A DNA stretch of 64,000 nt from an uncultured Eubacteriales bacterium (GCA_900314745.1 OMWK01000011.1:1-64000), one strand, 5' to 3'. Shown: positions 53,402-63,907, counted from the first letter of the stretch. Numbers and translations are program-made. The notes: generated by a model from the letters alone, not told the origin.

Positions 53402-56400
53402 TTAATCTCCTATTCTCATTGAAAGTATCTTCGAGATACCGCGCTCCGCCATAGTAACACCATACATACGGTCGCACGCCTCCATGGTTCCCTTTCGATG
53501 TGTTACGAGAATAAACTGGGATCTCGCAGTATAACGGCGCACAAAGTCAGTAAAGCGTGTTACGTTAACGTCATCGAGTGCTGCCTCAACCTCATCGAGG
53601 ATAACAAAAGGTGACGGTCTCAGCTGCAATATGGCGAAAAGCAGCGCGATGGCAGTAAGACATCTCTCACCGCCGGAGAGCAGCGTAAGGCTCTGGAGCT
53701 TCTTTCCCGGAGGCTGTGCCTTGATCTCGATGGCACAGTTCAGGATATCGTCAGAGTCGCTTAAGAGTATCTCAGCGCTTCCTCCGTTGAACAGATCCGT
53801 AAATACGGTCTTGAAGTTCTCATTGATAGTCGTGAAATTCTTAAGGAACTGCTCCTTCATCTCGGAAACAAGATCGCTTATGACCTTCTCAAGATCAGTC
53901 TTTGCCTTATAGATATCGTTGCGCTGGCCCGTGATAAACTCAAACTTCTCGGATACTTCCTTGTATTCATCGATAGAATTGAGGTTTACGGGGCCAAGAG
54001 CCTTGATCTTGCTCTTAAGGCTGTTTATAAGCTTAACGGACTCATTGATATTAGTCGTGGGAGCGTACGTATCCTTAACATTATCATAAGTAACCTCGTA
54101 ATCCTCCCAGAGTCTGTTCTTGGAGATGTCGATGTCGTTAATGTGCTTCTCATTACGCGAGATGATACCGCTCTCCTTCTGACGCAGACGGGACAGGATA
54201 TCGTTAAGCTCTGCACTCTTCTCGAAGAATCCCTTGAGCTTGGAATCAACCTCTTCCTTCTCGGCTGTGAGCTTCTTAATCTCCTCGGACATGACACCAA
54301 AAGTCTTCTGCTGCTCTTCCTTAACGGCCTTCTTGCCCTCGATACCCTCGATAACGGAAGAAAGAACCGCAGCATCTTCCTTACGGCTGCTGTTCGAATC
54401 CTCGAGGTTCTTCTTCCTGGAATTCAGCTCTTCCTTAATGTGCGAAGCGAGATTGAGGACACCGTTACGCTCGGCAAGTATCCTCTCGGAATTAGTTTTG
54501 CCTTCACTTATCTTCTCGCGGAGCTTATCGATCTTCTCGTTAAACTCCTTAGTCTTGCTGTCATTGGCATCAATGCTGTCATGATAATCAGAGATCTCAT
54601 TCTGAAGTTCCTTGATTATCTGTGTATACTCCGCGATATCGTCCTCAAGTCTTAACTTATCGACGGATATCTGGTGAAGCTGCTTCTCGCTCTCGGCAAC
54701 GGAATCCGTAAGCTCCTGTCTTCTTACGCCGAGATTTCTGTACTCAGACTCAGCCTTAGCTCTCTCAACGCTGAAATACTTAAGCTGCTCATCAAGCTGC
54801 GCAAGTTCCTTCTCGATGTCTCCGACCTTGGAATCGACATCCTGTCTCTTGGCCTCAAGAACCGCAAGCTCCTGATTCCTTTTGACAAGCTTAGCCTCGA
54901 TTTCCTTGATCTCACCGGCTCTTCCGAGGATACCCGATGCATCCTTCCTTACGGAACCGCCGGTCATGGAACCTCCGGCATTGATCGAATCGCCGTCGAG
55001 CGTGATTATCTTGGCCTGATATGAGATGGCACGGGCAATCGATCTCGCGCTGTCCATGTCCTCACAGATGAATATCTTACCGAGAAGGCTCGATACGATA
55101 TCGTCGAGACTCTTATCGTTCTTAACGAGATTGGCCGCTATATCGATATAGCCCTTCTGCTTAGAAGCGTCATTTATAAGGCTCTTCTCGACATTTCTAG
55201 GGCGGATGTTCTCAATGGGAAGGAACGTGACTCTTCCGAGCCTGTTCTCTTTAAGAACATTAATGAGATCAGCCGCATCCTGTTCAGTCTTCGTAACCAC
55301 ATTATGGATTGCATTGCCCAGAGCTATCTCAATGGCGGTATTATACTTTCGATCTGTCGAGATAAGATCTCCGATGACACCCGTCATCTTTTTCTTAACC
55401 GAAGGATTGGAATCGGCATGATCAAGAAGTCTTCGTACAGACTCCTGATAACCCTCCTTACGGCTCTCGAGATCCTTCAAAGTCTTGAGCTTTGACTTGT
55501 CCTGAAGGAAAGACCTTGTGAGAGTCTCGTGCTCGGAGAGAAGCTCTGCCTCCTCCTTCTTAAGTTCTGCAAGGGAATCCTCACGCACCTGGATGTCGGA
55601 AGTAACTTCGCCCTCCTTCTCCATCATGTCATGCCAGAGTTTCTCTGCCTCGACTATCTTGCCTTCGAGCTCTTCCTTTATCTTCCTGGAAGCTTCCCTG
55701 CCTTCTGTTAATTCCTTAATACGGTCAACAAGAGTTGTAATCTGACCGTTTGCAGTATTGATCTTGCCGGAAGACTCATTGATCTTGCTGTTCTTCTCCT
55801 CGATTACCTTACGAAGCTCTGACAGTTCCTTCTCGGAATCGCGGAAAGTATCAAGAAGAGAATCCCTCTCCTGCTCAAGCTTCTCAACAATCTTCTTCTC
55901 TTCGCCGGCCTTCTCCAGAAGCTCATCGGCTTTGGATATTCTGCCCTTGTACTCATTCTCGAGTCTGACGATATCCTCGCTGATCTCATTCTCAGCCTGA
56001 GCGGACTGCTCTATCTTAGCCTTAATCGAAGATACCTTCTCCTCGTCTACCTTGATATCAGAGGACAGTTCGTGCATCTCCTCGGTAAGGTCGGACAGCT
56101 CCTGTCTTTTATCCTCGATAAGAGTCTCGAGTTCTTCCGACTTGTCGTTAAGATCGGTATTGGAGTTTCTCAGATCGAGGTAACGCTCCTCCTGAGTCTT
56201 GATCTCATCCTGAACCTGACCCAGAACATCAGCGTAGTCACCCATCGCTTCAGTCGCGTCATTAATACGCCTTACAAGAAGGCTGATGTCGGCATTCTTA
56301 AGCTGTTCGTACGATCTGTGGTATTCGGTGGCCTTCTCAGCCTGCTCCTTAAGAGGTCCGACGCGCTCCGTAAGTTCATTGAGCCTGTCATCAATTCTAA

Positions 56401-56965
56401 GAAGGTTCTGCTCAGTGGATGCAAGCTTACGCTCTGCCTCCTCTTTACGCGACTTGAACTTGGTGATACCTGCAGCTTCCTCGATAACACGCCTTCTGTC
56501 TTCTGACTTCGGCGAGAGGATGTCATCGACACGGCCCTGACCTACGATAGAGTAGCCGTCCTTGCCGAGGCCCGTATCGAAAAAGAGATTGATTATATCC
56601 TTAAGTCTGCAGTTAACCTTATTGATCTGGTATTCGGACTCACCGGATCTATACAGGCGTCTTGTGATCTCGATCTCATCGAATTCGGTGTTAACGTACT
56701 TATCCGAATTATCGAGAGTCATCGTAACTTCGGCATAGTTCATGGCCTTCTTGACGGAAGTACCGTTAAAGATAACGTCCTCCATCTTGCCGCCACGAAG
56801 TGATTTTACGCTCTGCTCACCAAGGACCCACCTGACGGCATCCGTAACGTTGGACTTGCCGCTTCCATTAGGTCCTACAACTGCGGTCATACCGCGGTCA
56901 AATTCAATCAGAGTATATTCGGGAAACGATTTGAATCCCTGAAGTTCAAGCTTTTTTAAATACAT
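53402..56965 (-). CDS. smc: Chromosome segregation protein SMC
   Basis: 1187 residues. ATPase head halves at both ends: GPNGSGKSNVTDAVRWVLGEQ near residue 32, and LSGGERCLTAIALLFAI with DEVEAALDDVNV at the C-terminus. Two long coiled coils flank a hinge (about 510-650; GVIGDLISTDRKYNTAIEIALGN). Condenses and segregates the chromosome with ScpAB. Lies in rnc-smc-ftsY order, 8 nt after rnc. Confidence 0.98.
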   Translation of the reverse strand: MYLKKLELQGFKSFPEYTLIEFDRGMTAVVGPNGSGKSNVTDAVRWVLGEQSVKSLRGGKMEDVIFNGTSVKKAMNYAEVTMTLDNSDKYVNTEFDEIEITRRLYRSGESEYQINKVNCRLKDIINLFFDTGLGKDGYSIVGQGRVDDILSPKSEDRRRVIEEAAGITKFKSRKEEAERKLASTEQNLLRIDDRLNELTERVGPLKEQAEKATEYHRSYEQLKNADISLLVRRINDATEAMGDYADVLGQVQDEIKTQEERYLDLRNSNTDLNDKSEELETLIEDKRQELSDLTEEMHELSSDIKVDEEKVSSIKAKIEQSAQAENEISEDIVRLENEYKGRISKADELLEKAGEEKKIVEKLEQERDSLLDTFRDSEKELSELRKVIEEKNSKINESSGKINTANGQITTLVDRIKELTEGREASRKIKEELEGKIVEAEKLWHDMMEKEGEVTSDIQVREDSLAELKKEEAELLSEHETLTRSFLQDKSKLKTLKDLESRKEGYQESVRRLLDHADSNPSVKKKMTGVIGDLISTDRKYNTAIEIALGNAIHNVVTKTEQDAADLINVLKENRLGRVTFLPIENIRPRNVEKSLINDASKQKGYIDIAANLVKNDKSLDDIVSSLLGKIFICEDMDSARSIARAISYQAKIITLDGDSINAGGSMTGGSVRKDASGILGRAGEIKEIEAKLVKRNQELAVLEAKRQDVDSKVGDIEKELAQLDEQLKYFSVERAKAESEYRNLGVRRQELTDSVAESEKQLHQISVDKLRLEDDIAEYTQIIKELQNEISDYHDSIDANDSKTKEFNEKIDKLREKISEGKTNSERILAERNGVLNLASHIKEELNSRKKNLEDSNSSRKEDAAVLSSVIEGIEGKKAVKEEQQKTFGVMSEEIKKLTAEKEEVDSKLKGFFEKSAELNDILSRLRQKESGIISRNEKHINDIDISKNRLWEDYEVTYDNVKDTYAPTTNINESVKLINSLKSKIKALGPVNLNSIDEYKEVSEKFEFITGQRNDIYKAKTDLEKVISDLVSEMKEQFLKNFTTINENFKTVFTDLFNGGSAEILLSDSDDILNCAIEIKAQPPGKKLQSLTLLSGGERCLTAIALLFAILQLRPSPFVILDEVEAALDDVNVTRFTDFVRRYTARSQFILVTHRKGTMEACDRMYGVTMAERGISKILSMRIGD

Positions 56966-56973
56966 CTGAGGAA

Positions 56974-57675
56974 TTATACCATAAAAATCTTCTCGTAAGC
57001 GTCTATGGCCGCCTTGGCGCCCTTCTGCTCGGCATCCTTCTTGGAGCGCCCTGTCGCCTTCGCGAGGAATGTATCATCCGCATATACTTCGACGTCAAAC
57101 TCGCGCTCATGCTGAGGTCCGCGCTCATCTGTGATCGTGAAGGTAATCTTATGCTGATTGTTCTTCATCTGGGCAATCTCGAGAAGTCTGCTCTTATAGT
57201 CGAGGAAGATCTTACCGTCAACTGCAAGCTTGATTATCTCATCGAGGTTCTTAAGGACAACTTCCCTAACCGTCTCAAAATCGGAATCAAAATAAACAGC
57301 AGCCGTTATGGCCTCAAAAGCATCTGCAAGAGTGGAATCCTTATCTCTTCCGCCAGTCATCTCCTCGCCCTTACCCATCAGCAGAAGCTCGCCTAATCCG
57401 AGCTTCCTTGCCACCTGGGCGAATGACTCCTCACATACTATTATCGATCTGATCTTAGAAAGATAGCCTTCGTCTGCCTCGGGCTTTAATTCGTAAAGCT
57501 TTCGTCCTATTACCAAATCTGCTACAGCATCACCGATATACTCAAGTCTCTGATTGGACTGATAATGCTCGCCGTGCTGTTCAAATACATAAGTAGTGTG
57601 CGTAAGCGACAGTTTGAGAAGATCTTTGTTCTTAAATGTATAACCCAGTCTTTCTTCTAATTCACCGTAGTCCAT
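56974..57675 (-). CDS. rnc: Ribonuclease III
   Basis: Double-strand RNA endonuclease for rRNA and mRNA maturation, 233 residues. Catalytic motif NQRLEYIGDAVADLVIG, second acidic site DAFEAITAAVYFD, and a C-terminal dsRBD (SRLLEIAQMKN through KSKKDAEQKGAKAAI-like GRSKKDAEQKGAKAA). The frame extends to 57729, but AAGGTGAGT before the ATG at 57675 and the terminator at 57701-57738 favour the shorter form. Confidence 0.96.
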   Translation of the reverse strand: MDYGELEERLGYTFKNKDLLKLSLTHTTYVFEQHGEHYQSNQRLEYIGDAVADLVIGRKLYELKPEADEGYLSKIRSIIVCEESFAQVARKLGLGELLLMGKGEEMTGGRDKDSTLADAFEAITAAVYFDSDFETVREVVLKNLDEIIKLAVDGKIFLDYKSRLLEIAQMKNNQHKITFTITDERGPQHEREFDVEVYADDTFLAKATGRSKKDAEQKGAKAAIDAYEKIFMV

Positions 57676-57700
57676 ACTCACCTTCCGGCTTATAACAAAA

Positions 57701-57738
57701 TAAAAAGGCTGAATGCACTTTGTCGGCACATTCAGCCT
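57701..57738 (-). terminator. Terminator between acpP and rnc
   Basis: AGGCTGAATG (57738-57729) and CATTCAGCCT (57715-57706) around a 13-nt loop, then TTTTTATTTT. Likely makes acpP a mostly separate, highly expressed transcript. Confidence 0.9.
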
Positions 57739-57760
57739 CGTTAATTCAAATTAAAATCTA

Positions 57761-58003
57761 TCAGCCGATAGAAGACTTGATAAACTCAACAGCATCACCA
57801 ACAGTGCCAACCTTCTCAGCTACCTCATCAGGTACAGAGATGTCGAATTCCTGCTCCATTGCCATAACGAGCTCAACCATATCGAGTGAATCAGCGTTAA
57901 GATCATCTACGAAGCTGGACTCCATTGTGATCGAATCTTCGTCAACACCAAGCTGGTCTACGATCATGCCCTTAAGCTTCTCAAAAAGTTCTTCATTAGT
58001 CAT
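57761..58003 (-). CDS. acpP: Acyl carrier protein
   Basis: 80 residues. Phosphopantetheine Ser in [13 protein letters not shown]; acidic four-helix protein carrying fatty acyl chains. GGAGG lies 8 nt before the ATG at 58003; the longer open frame to 58075 lacks family similarity. Its own terminator follows. Upstream TTGACT (58075-58070) with a weak TAAAAG 17 nt later may be its promoter. Confidence 0.97.
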   Translation of the reverse strand: MTNEELFEKLKGMIVDQLGVDEDSITMESSFVDDLNADSLDMVELVMAMEQEFDISVPDEVAEKVGTVGDAVEFIKSSIG

Positions 58004-58077
58004 TTGTTTTACCTCCATGAATGATTGTCTGTCACAATCTACAATACTTTTAATGTAAGTATTATAAAAAGTCAATA

Positions 58078-58725
58078 CTATTTTTGCTCCGCAGGAACAG
58101 AACCGCTGTCTTCTTTGAAATAAGCAAGATTCTTAAGTAAATAGTCCATTCCCGATATTATCGTCATGATTACGCTGATGTAGAACAGAATATCTCCGAC
58201 AATCGATACGGGGTTTGAAGTCGTAAGAGATGTCAGGTAATCGTACCCAGCAATCTTCATAAGAGCGGGCTCAAACATAAGGTAGATAATGGCGATCATC
58301 TGCGTGGTCGTCTTAATCTTGCCTATCATCTTCGCGGCCATGACAACGCCCTGCTTCGATGCTATAAGCCTTATTCCCGTAACCATGAATTCCCGAAGCA
58401 CAATGATTGCAAGAAGCCAGGGTGAGATTCTGGACGTAGAGACAAAGCCAATGAGAACTGCAATTACGAGCATCTTATCGGCCAGGGAATCAAGGAACTT
58501 ACCTAAGTCCGTGATCATATTGCACCTTCTGGCGATCTGACCGTCAAGGAAATCCGTAACAGAAGCGATAATAAATACGAATCCCGCGATTATCATTCCA
58601 TAACTTCTGATGAAATTGTTCCATCCTTCCGGTTCAAATCCGTATATGGATATCGGCAGCATGAAGAACATGGTAACCGGTATCAGTATGATCCTAAGCA
58701 ACGATAATTTATTAGGCAGATTCAT
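58078..58725 (-). CDS. pgsA: CDP-diacylglycerol-glycerol-3-phosphate 3-phosphatidyltransferase
   Basis: Makes phosphatidylglycerol phosphate. 215 residues with several membrane helices. The CDP-alcohol phosphotransferase motif D-G-x2-A-R-x8-G-x3-D-x3-D is present as [27 protein letters not shown]. Starts by ATGA overlap with the rimO stop. Confidence 0.96.
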   Translation of the reverse strand: MNLPNKLSLLRIILIPVTMFFMLPISIYGFEPEGWNNFIRSYGMIIAGFVFIIASVTDFLDGQIARRCNMITDLGKFLDSLADKMLVIAVLIGFVSTSRISPWLLAIIVLREFMVTGIRLIASKQGVVMAAKMIGKIKTTTQMIAIIYLMFEPALMKIAGYDYLTSLTTSNPVSIVGDILFYISVIMTIISGMDYLLKNLAYFKEDSGSVPAEQK

Positions 58726-60086
58726 AAGCTTACTCCTGTCATATCAAAGGAATCACGGGTCTCTACGATCTTAACCCTGTAACGGCCGCCAATCTCGAGT
58801 TCCCCGTCAGATGCGGCTACATAAATAACCGGATCATCATCGGGAGCTTCACCGTAACTTCTTCCGACGTAAAATATACCATCATCAGCCACAGAATCAA
58901 TAGTAACCGTAACTTCAGATCCGACTCTCTTCTGTGAAGACGCCTCGGAAATGGGATACTGGGCCTCATATACTCTCTTAACCCTCTCCTTCTTAACATC
59001 CTCATCTACCTGATCCGGCATATCGAATGCAGGCGTGTCTTCTTCAGGAGAATATGCAAAGCAGCCGAGACGGTCGAACTTCCACTTCTTAAGGTTACTT
59101 AGAAGCTCTTCGAAGTCCTCCTCCGTCTCACCCGGGAAACCTACAAGAACCGTGGTTCTCAGGATAATATCAGGAATCTGCTCTCTTATCATATTGAGTT
59201 TATTCGTTATGATATCGACCGTATCCCTTCGTCTCATGGACTTAAGTATCTTATCGCAGCCGTGCTGGATGGGAATATCAAGATAATGAACAACCTTGGG
59301 ATTGTTCTTCATGACTGTCAACAGTTCTTCATCTATTCCATCCATATATCCATACAGAACACGGATGGCCTCAATACCGTCTATCTTCGATAATCTTCCG
59401 AGAAGTTCGGGAAGCATCCTCTTGCCGTACATCTCGATACCGTAGTTAGTCGTATCCTGAGCCGTAAGAACTATTTCCTTAAAACCCTTCGATGCAATAT
59501 GGGAAGCCTCATCGATAATCTCCTCCATAGGTCTCGAGGTAAACTTGCCTCGGATATTAGGAATTGCACAGAAAGCACAGCGGTGAATACAGCCTTCCCC
59601 AATCTTAAGCCATGCATAACCTGAGGTTGAGATATCCCTGTCAGACATAAGATGGGACATTCCACCGGGCGTGCAGTCGTATTTCTTAGCGTAATCTTCT
59701 GACCCGGAATATAAGGAATCAACGGCTTCAACAATTCTTCCGTAATCGGAAGTACCGAGAACAATATCAACCTCAGGCATCTGAGCGAGAATATCATCAG
59801 GGTAACGCTGGGACAGACATCCCGTAACGATAATGTGCTTAAGCTTACGGGATCCGTTAAATCCGTATTTAAGATCACCGGCTCTTAAGATGGCATCAAT
59901 GCCTTCCTTCTTTGCCGCCTCAATGAATCCGCAGGTGTTAATGATAACAACTTCCGAATCATCTGAGGAATCTGAGATCTTATAACCGGCCTCTCTGAGC
60001 TTCGTGGACATGCACTCGGCATCAACCAGATTCTTGGAACAGCCAAGGGCAATTATCGATACACTAATATCACTTCTGTTTATCAT
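58722..60086 (-). CDS. rimO: Ribosomal protein S12 methylthiotransferase RimO
   Basis: Radical SAM enzyme that methylthiolates Asp88 of S12. 454 residues: N-terminal Cys ligands (IALGCSKNLVDAE, INTCGFIEAA, GCLSQRY), radical SAM cluster HRCAFCAIPNIRG, C-terminal TRAM. LGCSKN, against QMNE-type in MiaB, separates it from the miaB product at 6070. The frame reaches 60173, but GAGAAGG precedes the ATG at 60086, which starts at the conserved domain. Overlaps recX by 17 nt. Confidence 0.95.
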   Translation of the reverse strand: MINRSDISVSIIALGCSKNLVDAECMSTKLREAGYKISDSSDDSEVVIINTCGFIEAAKKEGIDAILRAGDLKYGFNGSRKLKHIIVTGCLSQRYPDDILAQMPEVDIVLGTSDYGRIVEAVDSLYSGSEDYAKKYDCTPGGMSHLMSDRDISTSGYAWLKIGEGCIHRCAFCAIPNIRGKFTSRPMEEIIDEASHIASKGFKEIVLTAQDTTNYGIEMYGKRMLPELLGRLSKIDGIEAIRVLYGYMDGIDEELLTVMKNNPKVVHYLDIPIQHGCDKILKSMRRRDTVDIITNKLNMIREQIPDIILRTTVLVGFPGETEEDFEELLSNLKKWKFDRLGCFAYSPEEDTPAFDMPDQVDEDVKKERVKRVYEAQYPISEASSQKRVGSEVTVTIDSVADDGIFYVGRSYGEAPDDDPVIYVAASDGELEIGGRYRVKIVETRDSFDMTGVSL

Positions 60087-60573
60087 TAATAACCTTCTCA
60101 AGATACTTCCTGCAGGCGAGCCTGGCGACTTCAGGATTGAAGCCTCGCTTCGCCGCAGTCTTAAGAAGTTCATTCATAAAGGAAGAATCTTCAGACTCCG
60201 GATCCGCCGCAGGAGCAATACTCAAGTAAAGATTAAAACATAAATCGACATCATCCGCCACCTCTGAAATCAGAACATCAGCAACAGCAGAGCTGACACC
60301 TGCAGCGTACAGACGCTGCCTGAGATATGATTTACTCTCCTGTTTCCTTCCGGAACGGTTGAGCAGGACTTTACGTCCTGCTCTCTCGTCGTCTATGTAT
60401 TCTCTTCTTATAAGGTTATCAACGGCTTCGTTAATGATGCTACCGGAGAATCCCTTCTTCCTGAGATACTCCCTCATCTTGCCGGATGAACAGGTCCCTA
60501 TGCCGATATGTCTAATACCGCAGGTCTCCGCATCCTTTACCGAAGTCAGATCATATGAAGCCTTGGAAGCCAT
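60070..60573 (-). CDS. recX: Regulatory protein RecX
   Basis: 167 residues, helical three-repeat protein that limits RecA filament growth. Seen: YLRKKGFSGSIINEAVDNLIRREYIDDERAG and LRQRLYAAGVSSAVADVLI, typical RecX repeats. It directly follows recA with a 1-nt gap, which fixes the call despite low sequence conservation. Confidence 0.85.
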   Translation of the reverse strand: MASKASYDLTSVKDAETCGIRHIGIGTCSSGKMREYLRKKGFSGSIINEAVDNLIRREYIDDERAGRKVLLNRSGRKQESKSYLRQRLYAAGVSSAVADVLISEVADDVDLCFNLYLSIAPAADPESEDSSFMNELLKTAAKRGFNPEVARLACRKYLEKVINDKQK

Positions 60574-60574
60574 A

Positions 60575-61702
60575 TTACATATCTATGCCAAGGATATCGT
60601 CATCACTCTCAAGAGAGTCATCGGAATCATCTATGTCTTCATTATCCACGAAGGCCGTGGCATCAGCAGGCTTATAGGAATCACGTACGAGTTCCTCAAT
60701 CTCACTGCAGACATCGGGATTATCAATAAGATACTGTCTGGCGTTCTCCTTACCCTGTCCGATCTTATTGCCCTTATACGCGAACCATGCGCCGCTCTTG
60801 TCAATGATGTTGTTCTCAACGGCAAGATCAATGATGCTGCCTTCCTTGGAGATACCCTGACCGTAGAGAATGTCGAACTCAGCTTCCTTAAACGGAGGAG
60901 CGACCTTATTCTTTACGACCTTAACTCTGACGTGGTTACCAACCACCTCGGTTCCGTTCTTAAGTGTCTCAGTCTTCCTTACATCGAGTCTTACCGATGA
61001 GTAGAACTTCAATGCACGGCCGCCTGTAGTTGTCTCAGGATTACCGAACATAACACCGATCTTCTCACGAAGCTGGTTAATGAAGATACATACAGTTCCG
61101 GACTTAGCGATGATACCTGTAAGCTTACGAAGACCCTGGCTCATGAGTCTTGCCTGAAGACCTACATGGGAATCGCCCATCTCACCCTCGATCTCAGCTT
61201 TTGGTACAAGCGCTGCAACGGAATCGATTACGATTACGTCGATACATCCGGATCTTACGAGTGTCTCTGTGATATCGAGAGCCTGCTCACCTGTGTCAGG
61301 CTGCGAGAGAAGAAGATTATCTACATCAACACCGATGATTGAAGCATAATTGGGATCCAACGCATGCTCAGCATCGATAAATGCACATGTACCGCCCATC
61401 TTCTGAGCTTCAGCTACACAATGGAGTGCTACAGTAGTCTTACCTGAAGACTCGGGTCCGTAAATCTCAATGATCCTTCCCCTGGGAAGACCTCCTACAC
61501 CGAGTGCTATATCAAGGCTTAATGCACCGGTAGGAATTGTCTCGATATCTGTCTGCTGCTGATCACCGAGTCTCATGACTGAGCCCTTGCCGAACTGCTT
61601 CTCAATCTGAGACATCGCGGCTTCAAGAGCCTTCCTGCGTGCGTCCTGATCATCTGAAGATATTGACTGTACCTGAGGTTTACTTGCTTTATTCTTAGCC
61701 AT
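60575..61702 (-). CDS. recA: Recombinase RecA
   Basis: 375 residues. Walker [46 protein letters not shown] (Walker B and loop L1), and [22 protein letters not shown] (L2). N-terminal extension of about 25 residues before [17 protein letters not shown]; acidic C-terminal tail. Drives recombination and LexA cleavage. GGAGG lies upstream, and a LexA-type box overlaps the promoter area. Confidence 0.98.
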   Translation of the reverse strand: MAKNKASKPQVQSISSDDQDARRKALEAAMSQIEKQFGKGSVMRLGDQQQTDIETIPTGALSLDIALGVGGLPRGRIIEIYGPESSGKTTVALHCVAEAQKMGGTCAFIDAEHALDPNYASIIGVDVDNLLLSQPDTGEQALDITETLVRSGCIDVIVIDSVAALVPKAEIEGEMGDSHVGLQARLMSQGLRKLTGIIAKSGTVCIFINQLREKIGVMFGNPETTTGGRALKFYSSVRLDVRKTETLKNGTEVVGNHVRVKVVKNKVAPPFKEAEFDILYGQGISKEGSIIDLAVENNIIDKSGAWFAYKGNKIGQGKENARQYLIDNPDVCSEIEELVRDSYKPADATAFVDNEDIDDSDDSLESDDDILGIDM

Positions 61703-61728
61703 TAATAAATTTCCTCCAAATAGAAAAT

Positions 61729-61740
61729 AAACATTTGTTC
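61729..61740 (-). promoter_or_regulatory. Candidate LexA (SOS) box of recA
   Basis: Minus strand GAACAAATGTTT matches the Gram-positive core GAACRNRYGTTY at all positions, though the outer C/G of the full box are T/A. It lies about 27 nt before the recA ATG. A perfect 12-bp palindrome GTTTTCGAAAAC sits just upstream at 61744-61755. Confidence 0.6.
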
Positions 61741-61826
61741 ACCGTTTTCGAAAACATTCTACGAATAAAATACACCAAAGTCAACGGATTTTAACCGACA
61801 AATGAACAAAATTTCCGACAAAAATC

Positions 61827-61851
61827 GACAAAGTCCGTTTATTTGGACTTT
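61827..61851 (-). terminator. Possible terminator at the end of murJ
   Basis: AAAGTCC and GGACTTT (61851-61845 with 61836-61830) around an 8-nt loop, then GTCGATTTTTG. It overlaps the last codons of murJ, and would separate murJ from recA. Confidence 0.45.
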
Positions 61852-63425
61852 ACGAATACTCTTATTGTCCTGTGAAGCCAGTCCTCAGCCTCTTTAACCT
61901 TAAGCAAAATGGAAAGTACGAAGTAAAGCGCGAATCCGGCTGCAAACTTGACGGCAAGATAGATAAGCTCGGAAATCTTACCTGCTCCCGGTACATAGTA
62001 CTGTGTCATTACAAACAGCGCGACCATCATCAGAATCAGTGAGAAGAAGCTCTTTATTATGAAACCAAGCATTTTCCTCGGACGAAGATCCTTATTACGG
62101 CAATAAACAACACAAAGAACTGTCATCTGAAGAATACTCGTTATCGAATAAGAAAGTGTAAGCCCGTAGGCGCCCATGGACGGCATAAGCAAAGAACAGC
62201 ACAAAGGATTGGATATAAGACCTATGCACCCCGCCACAAGAGGAACCTTGGTCTTGCCTATAGCATAGAAAGCCTGATTCATTATGAATACTACTGAATG
62301 AGTTATTATCGCCACGGAATAACCTGTCAGAAGCTGTCCCGCCCTAAGGGCATCAATATCACGATATGCAGAACTCCACTGGAATATGGCCTTGATGACT
62401 TCAATATTAAGAACCGCCATTATTCCCGCCGAGGGAATAGTCAGAAACAGCGCACTCTTAAGTCTGGATGACAGAAGCTCCGAAGCCCCGGGGTAATCCC
62501 CTTTACCGTAGAATTCCGCAAGCGAAGGCAGCATAACATTTCCTATGGCTACCGCAAAGATGCCGTAAGGAAGCTGCCACGTGGTAGATGCATTTCGAAG
62601 AGCGTAGATATAACCGTCGTCAGGAAGCTTGATGGCAAAGTAGTTCAGGATAACCATGTTGATCTGAACTACCGAAGCCGAGATGAGTATCGGCAGCGCA
62701 CGCTTTACAAGCTTATGAAAGTCCTTATCACCGGGAGCCCAGATGAACCTGAACTGCTTAAGCTTATCCTTGCCTACGAGAGCCTGATAAGCGAAGTAGA
62801 TAAAAGCAGCACACATGATGCCGAACGTGGTCCTCATGAGATCCGATCTGCTGTTACCTGCGAACACGATTATCGCCATCAGTACGCAGACGTTGTAGAT
62901 CGTCGGACCGAACGCAGTTGAACCGAAGCGCTTATATGCATTAAGAATACCGATGCACAAAGCTGCGAGCATCATGAATATGATCTGCGGGAAAAGCCAC
63001 CTGGATGCGGCGGCAGCAAGGCTTACGGTCATTTCATTACCGTTACCCACGTTGTAAATCGAGTACAGCTGGTCAGAGAAGATCGTTCCGAGCGAACACA
63101 CAGCTATGAGCAGTATCGCGAAGAAAGAAATAAAGATGCTGACAGCCCTTATGCCCTCTTTCTCTCTGCCGGATCCGATCGAAGCCGACAGCGAAGGTGT
63201 TATGGCTGACTGTATTGAACCGCCGATAAGAAGGTTGTAGACAAGATCCGGGATCGTAAATGCGAGCGTAAAGCTGTCTCTGTAAACCGGATCACTGAAC
63301 TTGATACCGACAAAAATATCGCGCAGGAAGCCTGAACCCTTAGAAAAAACAAGACCCACCATAACTAGTATGGTGGAAAGGATTATGCTATTGCCTGTAA
63401 ACCTCTTTGTCTTCGGAGAAGCCAT
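61839..63425 (-). CDS. murJ: Lipid II flippase MurJ
   Basis: 528 residues, about 14 membrane helices of the MviN/MurJ (MOP) superfamily. Seen: GSGFLRDIFVGIKFSDPVYRDSFTLAFTIPDLVYNLLIGG at the N-terminus and the ASTTWQLPYGIFAVAIGNVMLPSLAEFYGKGD segment. Flips lipid-linked peptidoglycan precursor. 2 nt after the cinA/pncC gene. Confidence 0.93.
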   Translation of the reverse strand: MASPKTKRFTGNSIILSTILVMVGLVFSKGSGFLRDIFVGIKFSDPVYRDSFTLAFTIPDLVYNLLIGGSIQSAITPSLSASIGSGREKEGIRAVSIFISFFAILLIAVCSLGTIFSDQLYSIYNVGNGNEMTVSLAAAASRWLFPQIIFMMLAALCIGILNAYKRFGSTAFGPTIYNVCVLMAIIVFAGNSRSDLMRTTFGIMCAAFIYFAYQALVGKDKLKQFRFIWAPGDKDFHKLVKRALPILISASVVQINMVILNYFAIKLPDDGYIYALRNASTTWQLPYGIFAVAIGNVMLPSLAEFYGKGDYPGASELLSSRLKSALFLTIPSAGIMAVLNIEVIKAIFQWSSAYRDIDALRAGQLLTGYSVAIITHSVVFIMNQAFYAIGKTKVPLVAGCIGLISNPLCCSLLMPSMGAYGLTLSYSITSILQMTVLCVVYCRNKDLRPRKMLGFIIKSFFSLILMMVALFVMTQYYVPGAGKISELIYLAVKFAAGFALYFVLSILLKVKEAEDWLHRTIRVFVKSK

Positions 63426-63427
63426 GA

Positions 63428-63907
63428 TTACAGTGCGGATGCCCTCTCGTAAAGAAGATCATAAGCAAAGTCTCTTGTGCATTTACGTACATTGTCCCTG
63501 GAGCCGTAGAACCTCATCTGCTGTGAGCCGGAGCCGTTTCTGTCCGCGTAGCCGATGTATACGGTTCCACAAGGTGTTCCATCAGGTCCGTCTCCCGGGC
63601 CTGCATAACCCGTAACAGAGATGGCAACTGAAGCACCTGAGATCCTGAGAGCACCTGCCGCCATGGCTTCAGCGCACTCGGAAGAAACTGCAGTCTTTTC
63701 CTTAATAACTTCGGAAGGAACACCGAGAACATTGATCTTAAACTCATCGGAATACGATATTATGCTCCCCTCAAACACATCGGAAGCACCGGCTACATCA
63801 ACGATGCCGCTCGCTATCATGCCTCCCGTGAGACTCTCTGCAAAAGAGCACTTGAGTCCGTGATCTCTAAGAAAATCAATAAGCTCGGATACATTTACTG
63901 ACTTCAT
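63428..63907 (-). CDS. pncC: CinA C-terminal domain protein (nicotinamide-nucleotide amidase)
   Basis: 159 residues, the CinA amidohydrolase domain alone, without the N-terminal MoaB-like half. Seen: CSFAESLTGGMIAS, VFEGSIISYSDEFKINVLGV, and ISVTGYAGPGDG. Family reaction: NMN to nicotinate mononucleotide plus ammonia. TGATG overlap with the upstream ftsK stop. Its place near recA matches the usual cinA-recA linkage in Firmicutes. Confidence 0.93.
   Translation of the reverse strand: MKSVNVSELIDFLRDHGLKCSFAESLTGGMIASGIVDVAGASDVFEGSIISYSDEFKINVLGVPSEVIKEKTAVSSECAEAMAAGALRISGASVAISVTGYAGPGDGPDGTPCGTVYIGYADRNGSGSQQMRFYGSRDNVRKCTRDFAYDLLYERASAL

Noticed and set aside
60359..61000. Long plus-strand open frame of over 200 codons antisense to recX/recA
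   Set aside because: It mirrors the recA codon pattern, has no homology signal and no ribosome site; recA and recX on the other strand are certain.
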